DNA from: Membranipora membranacea
Taxonomy: Eukaryota > Bryozoa > Gymnolaemata > Cheilostomatida > Membraniporidae
DNA length: 64,000 bases
Assembly (NCBI GenBank): GCA_914767715.1
Contig: OU612065.1
Location: 17,174,001-17,238,000, forward strand
Direction: 5' to 3'
In this document: piece by piece, positions 60,701 through 64,000 of the stretch
Layout: every line of letters begins with the position of its first letter
Numbering within the stretch: position 1 is the first letter of the stretch
Notes under the pieces: model-generated
The model's input: only the letters and a program-made list of their open reading frames with translations
Told to the model about the DNA's origin: nothing
The model's database searches: none
Position numbers and translations under genes: made by a program

Positions 60701-62646
60701 TAGCATTTATGAGGACATCTAAGGTCAGGTTTCTCATTGGCTGTGGAAGATAATATACACTGCGCATGGAGTGTCTTTTGATTGTGAATGACAGTATGTG
60801 GAATTGGATATGATTTTTGTGCTTCATGGCTGAGTGTCAATGTCCATCGCAAGATGTCAGGTAAATAAATGCCCAGAATCTAACGACTGGGCCGTTTTAG
60901 TGACAGAATATTGATGCCATATAGTTTTATAGCCTTAGTACAATTATGATATAAAAATTCAGATAATAAATACTCATTTACTAAGAAAAACGTAAACAAA
61001 TACTGTTTTCATAAATTGGAAACAGTAGGTTGGACATTACTGATTTAATTGCAATACACACAATATGTTATTTTCATTCTGACATTTCCTGATTTTTGCG
61101 TACACAAGCAGCGGAAGGCAAACTGCACTAAATACTGATGATCAGGGCTGATTTATAGCCTCATTAGGCATTCTACAAGGTGTTTTATTTACATTCCAGA
61201 GCTAGGGCTGTGTTGTTTCAAAAACACTACGGAAATGTAACAATTAATGTAGTGTGTTTTATTGTTGTTACCCTACCTTTAAGACGCAGGCTGCTGCCTA
61301 CTACTCAAGTTGTTATTGTCTGCTTCTATTCTTAGAGTTTTTAGCGCTACATCAGAAGCTTTACTACATATTTATTGCACGGAAGCCTGTAGCAGGGAGC
61401 TACAGCGGAACACGACATTGCTTTAACTCCAACGCATGCGTCGTGCCCGAGCAAATTGAAATTTAAAGTTGTATTTCAGGAGGTAATAGTTTGAGATAAC
61501 CATTTCTCTCTTTGTTTACAGAGGAGGCAGTCCAATACCTACTAGATCTGCTGATGTTGATGTATCTAACGTTACTCGCAAGACTGAAAATCTCACCATC
61601 GATAACCCTGCTCCAACCAGGTATTATATCGATTAGACTTTATGGCAGATTCAAGGTTAACATATTATCTCGGTTTTTCCCATACGATGGATGAGTCTCT
61701 GAGAAACCCAGTCGCAAAAAGCATTATGGGGTGGTTTTTGCCATTGCAAGAAAACTTTTTTTCTAATAGCTCAAAGAAATTGCTTACTTCTCACTAACAT
61801 GGGTTGGCTTTAACAGTTTCATCTAATTCTCAAATAAAATAGCCTGTAGAAAAGAAATGCATGTAGGCCAAAATGCTGTCTGATAATTTATTTAATAAAC
61901 TCAGTTTAGATTTATCCGATAATGTGGTCAATTTTTAAATGAAAATTGTCCGTTGCATTGTGGGATAGATTGACTACGGTGCTCTTAGACAATGCATGAT
62001 TTTTTGTGTGAAGAATTTTTGGGATGATAGTAAAATACTGCTGATGGTTTGTGTTGTAGTTTTATTTGTGTGTTTCTTACCTGAGCATGTATTGTGCATG
62101 ATTGTGTTTTTTCTTTTGTCTTTCCGTACAGACCTTATTCACCGAGTTTTCAGGAGTATGGAAAACAAGCAGCTGAAAGCGCCAGATATCAAGAGCAAAC
62201 GGGTGATACACCTCAATACCGCCCCTACACAAATCCAAATATTCAATCAAACAGTTTTAAAACTCTACAAAATGTGATAGAAACTGGAAGAGGTAGGATA
62301 AAAAAAAGGATGTATATAATCCTGACTGTGGTTTGTTTCAACTAATGTAGCTGAATAGTGTTTTGTGCTGAACCTCAATGCTGTTGTCACCCATTTCAAT
62401 TAAGGAAAAGCGATTTGTTGTAGTAGAAGCAGATTATTGGTCATTGCATCGTTACATACTTATTGTTTTCTGCCCTTACCTGATTACACACACTCAAATA
62501 CCATTTCTTATGATTCTCCGAAATCTAAACCATACCATACTGTTCGGGCTCAAAGTCCTTGACTTGACCTAACCAATACCTTGAATTGTAGAACCACAAC
62601 CTCTGTCCCATAAATATAACAATCCTAGTGGACTTTATACTCAAAA
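54712..62646 (+). CDS. PDZ-domain protein of the PDLIM/Zasp (Alp/Enigma) type, 3' end unresolved
   Basis: Exons 54712-54816, 58506-58657, 61522-61620, 62132-62292 and 62592-62646 join in frame (CG|A and AG|A junctions give Arg). Exons 1-2 form a complete PDZ domain: SPWGFRLQGGADFRSPLVVQ with the GFRL carboxylate-binding loop, then NPRSIAEQSGLNVGDVILEI and HQEAQQTI. PWGFRLQGG is the hallmark of the Alp/Enigma group, which binds alpha-actinin and titin-like partners at actin bundles. Exon 4 has EYGKQAAESARYQ and NIQSNSFKTLQNVIETGRG, and exon 5 KYNNPSGLYTQ, which resembles the Zasp-like (ZM) motif YNxPxGLYS. No LIM domain is seen in the window. Direct reading of the next acceptor gives Lys-Ser-Arg-stop, so a LIM-less form is possible. 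Intron 1 (54817-58505) is large and shows no further exon. Confidence 0.75.
59152..59532. mobile_element. MITE, 361 bases, about 40-base inverted ends with exact 10-base duplication
   Basis: The element at 59162-59522 is flanked by identical GCGCATTGTA at 59152-59161 and 59523-59532. Its ends are inverted: the left end reads ...AAAGGCGGAAAATCAGTTTCAT and the right end is its reverse complement, with a few differences toward the tips. Internally the words GGAAAA and TTTTCC recur many times, giving sub-terminal repeats as seen in MULE-type elements. There is no coding capacity, so it is non-autonomous. It lies in the PDZ gene between exon 2 and the alternative first exon, about 370 bases upstream of the latter. 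Confidence 0.87.
59889..60559 (+). CDS. Ser/Gly/Tyr-rich alternative first coding exon of the PDZ gene
   Basis: An ATG opens 223 codons beginning MSYNRSYNYSSPLGGYSG, with repeated YGSGL and GSGGYG units (about residues 50-80) and many SSY/SRY motifs. It ends in a charged segment (DDDDIPVKANRKIKFDDEVE then RRKRREEKEATDDK). There is an in-frame TGA upstream of the ATG. A splice from PDZ exon 2 into this exon would hit TGA at once, so it is a start, not an internal exon. Its donor AA|GTGAGT has the same phase as the PDZ exon-2 donor, and both fit the acceptor at 61522. Without splicing it would end at TGA 60561-60563 (224 residues). Function unknown; low-complexity, head-domain-like sequence and likely phosphorylated. 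Confidence 0.65.
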
Positions 62647-64000
62647 GTAAGTCTGGAATCGTGGCGCGAGTTTAAAAGAAAATTTATCTTCCCATAAGCA
62701 CAGCTAGTACCATACACAAGCCACTCTCTTCTCTCAAACAAAAATTTATAACTGGAAATTCTCTAACATCTTCATAGTAGTAAAACTATCTAAGACTCCC
62801 AGGCACAATACCTGAATTTATTTCCTCATAGCTTTACATGCAAAGTCTGCACTCTTCGCATACATAGAAATTATCTCCCAGGTGATTGAATCTCCATTTT
62901 TTAGAGAATTTTAGTTCAAACTCATCAATCTGCAAATTGAAGTCTCACTGGCAAAACTTTGGTCAAAATTCAGGTATTGTACCCTAGTATCTGGTTCATG
63001 GCCTCTGTTGCTGGATTCAAGATACAGACTACTTCCAATTAAACAACGTTTGACAGGATAAGATTACAGACTCAGAGTAGTCTGATAAGAGTTCTGCAGA
63101 GTATTTGCCGCCTCATCTATCCTAAACAGTGTGTCTCCAATCTTCCTTGATTCTAGTGTCCAAAGATCGCAAACAATCTAACAAAAATGTATTTACGTAT
63201 TAGAAAAGGAGGGGGCAACTTCTCTCTGCTATGCCCTCTCATTTCAAAGCTATCTTGACAATTCTAGTTTATTGTAAATCTGTGGCTGTTGAATATGATC
63301 AGTTATAGCCTGTTCCCTAGACAAAACCCCTTCTTGGAACCTGAAATACAAAACAAAATTCAAAATCTGGTTGTTGTGAGGTCAGGGTCTGTACCATTCA
63401 AGTATATAACTTGATATCATTGTTTTTCCCAGGAGCATGATTACTAGCAAAGTACACTGTCTGTTTAGATTTATCACTTAGCTAGACTAGACACTCTGTC
63501 AATGCAGCAACTAACTTTTCTCTCTTTTAGATCCCGGTAGCTACTTCCAGAAAGCACCTTGGCAAAGGTACTACCATGTCTAACTTTTCTTTACTCCTCC
63601 TTTCCATAATTAACAGTGGTTGATGGGGAATTTTTTTACCTATTCTTGACTAGACATTACAACTCATAAGTGACCGTGTCGAAAGTTCCAACAACTGTAT
63701 GCAACTGACTGGTATGCTTTCAGCAAATATCAATATGTTAAGGTGCTACTGGTCTTGATGCAATATTACTAACATCTGAGAATCATATTTGACCTTTTCA
63801 TTCCAATTTTAATGTTGATCATCCATCCTCATGCAGAACAAAGGCTGACCAAGTGTTCACAATTTCAGTTTTGTTTAGAAGTCGCAAGTTTTGCATCGCA
63901 TTACAGAGTGATCGAGTTTTCAGCATGGTATGTTTTGTTGCATTGCTTGTGCATTTTGTAGCACTACCGTGAATCAAGTTGAGAATCAACCAAGAAAGTA
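62647..64000 (+). other. 3' part of the PDZ gene, exons uncertain
   Basis: Two exon-like segments are visible. 63531-63567 (acceptor CTCTCTTTTAG, donor AG|GTACTA) reads DPGSYFQKAPWQ in one frame, but the exon ending at 62646 enters it in another frame and stops after three codons (Lys-Ser-Arg-stop at 63537-63539). About 63837-63929 (acceptor ATGCAG, donor ATG|GTATGT) is open in the frame that continues DPGSYF. A bridging exon between 62647 and 63530, or an alternative transcript, would be needed to use them. No zinc-binding LIM cysteines are seen. The remainder is AT-rich intron-like sequence. Confidence 0.3.

Overview
The window is eukaryotic nuclear DNA from an animal. It is AT-rich, with short GT-AG introns of mostly 100-800 bases, AATAAA signals, and genes whose exons translate to recognisable metazoan proteins. 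A classical cadherin with catenin-binding tail and laminin-G/EGF segments, DYRK1A, IFT22 and an Alp/Enigma-type PDZ protein make it metazoan. The compact genes and a type III-like cadherin suit an early-branching or non-chordate animal such as a placozoan, homoscleromorph sponge or cnidarian. I cannot name the species from sequence alone.

Layout, left to right. (1) 381-2637, minus: first five coding exons of the ubiquitin ligase UBR5, which continues off the left edge. (2) 4800-8626, plus: complete nine-exon DDX6/RCK RNA helicase. (3) About 10740-19631, plus: DYRK1A kinase, with a probable promoter and noncoding first exon near 10.8 kb and nine coding exons. (4) 20967-23422, plus: mitochondrial GrpE (GRPEL1), four exons. 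(5) 23658-24716, minus: PIGK, the GPI-transamidase protease, with an intronless coding region, tail-to-tail with GRPEL1. (6) 26090-28656, plus: IFT22/RABL5, six exons. (7) 30323-53417, minus: a very large classical cadherin in about 42 exons (about 2,830 residues), tail-to-tail with IFT22. (8) 54712 to the right edge, plus: a PDZ protein of the PDLIM/Zasp type, with an apparent second promoter inside the gene that makes a Ser/Gly/Tyr-rich alternative N-terminus. Its 3' end is unresolved.

These are independent cellular genes, not an operon: protein turnover, mRNA decay, kinase signalling, mitochondrial protein import, GPI anchoring, ciliary transport, cell adhesion and an actin-linked scaffold. 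Three gene pairs are head to head (UBR5/DDX6, PIGK/IFT22, cadherin/PDZ gene) and two are tail to tail.

The part not explained by conserved genes is a scatter of small hairpin insertions flanked by 8-10 base direct repeats, at 25.87, 29.08, 34.69, 54.11 and 59.16 kb, with a possible decayed one at 1.4 kb. They look like non-autonomous DNA transposons (MITEs), all in introns or flanks. Other points for a second look are an in-frame UGA before a hydrophobic stretch in PIGK, the dual-promoter PDZ gene, one unresolved cadherin splice junction, and a cluster of one 9-base word around DDX6. I found no CRISPR array, tRNA, rRNA or prokaryotic system.
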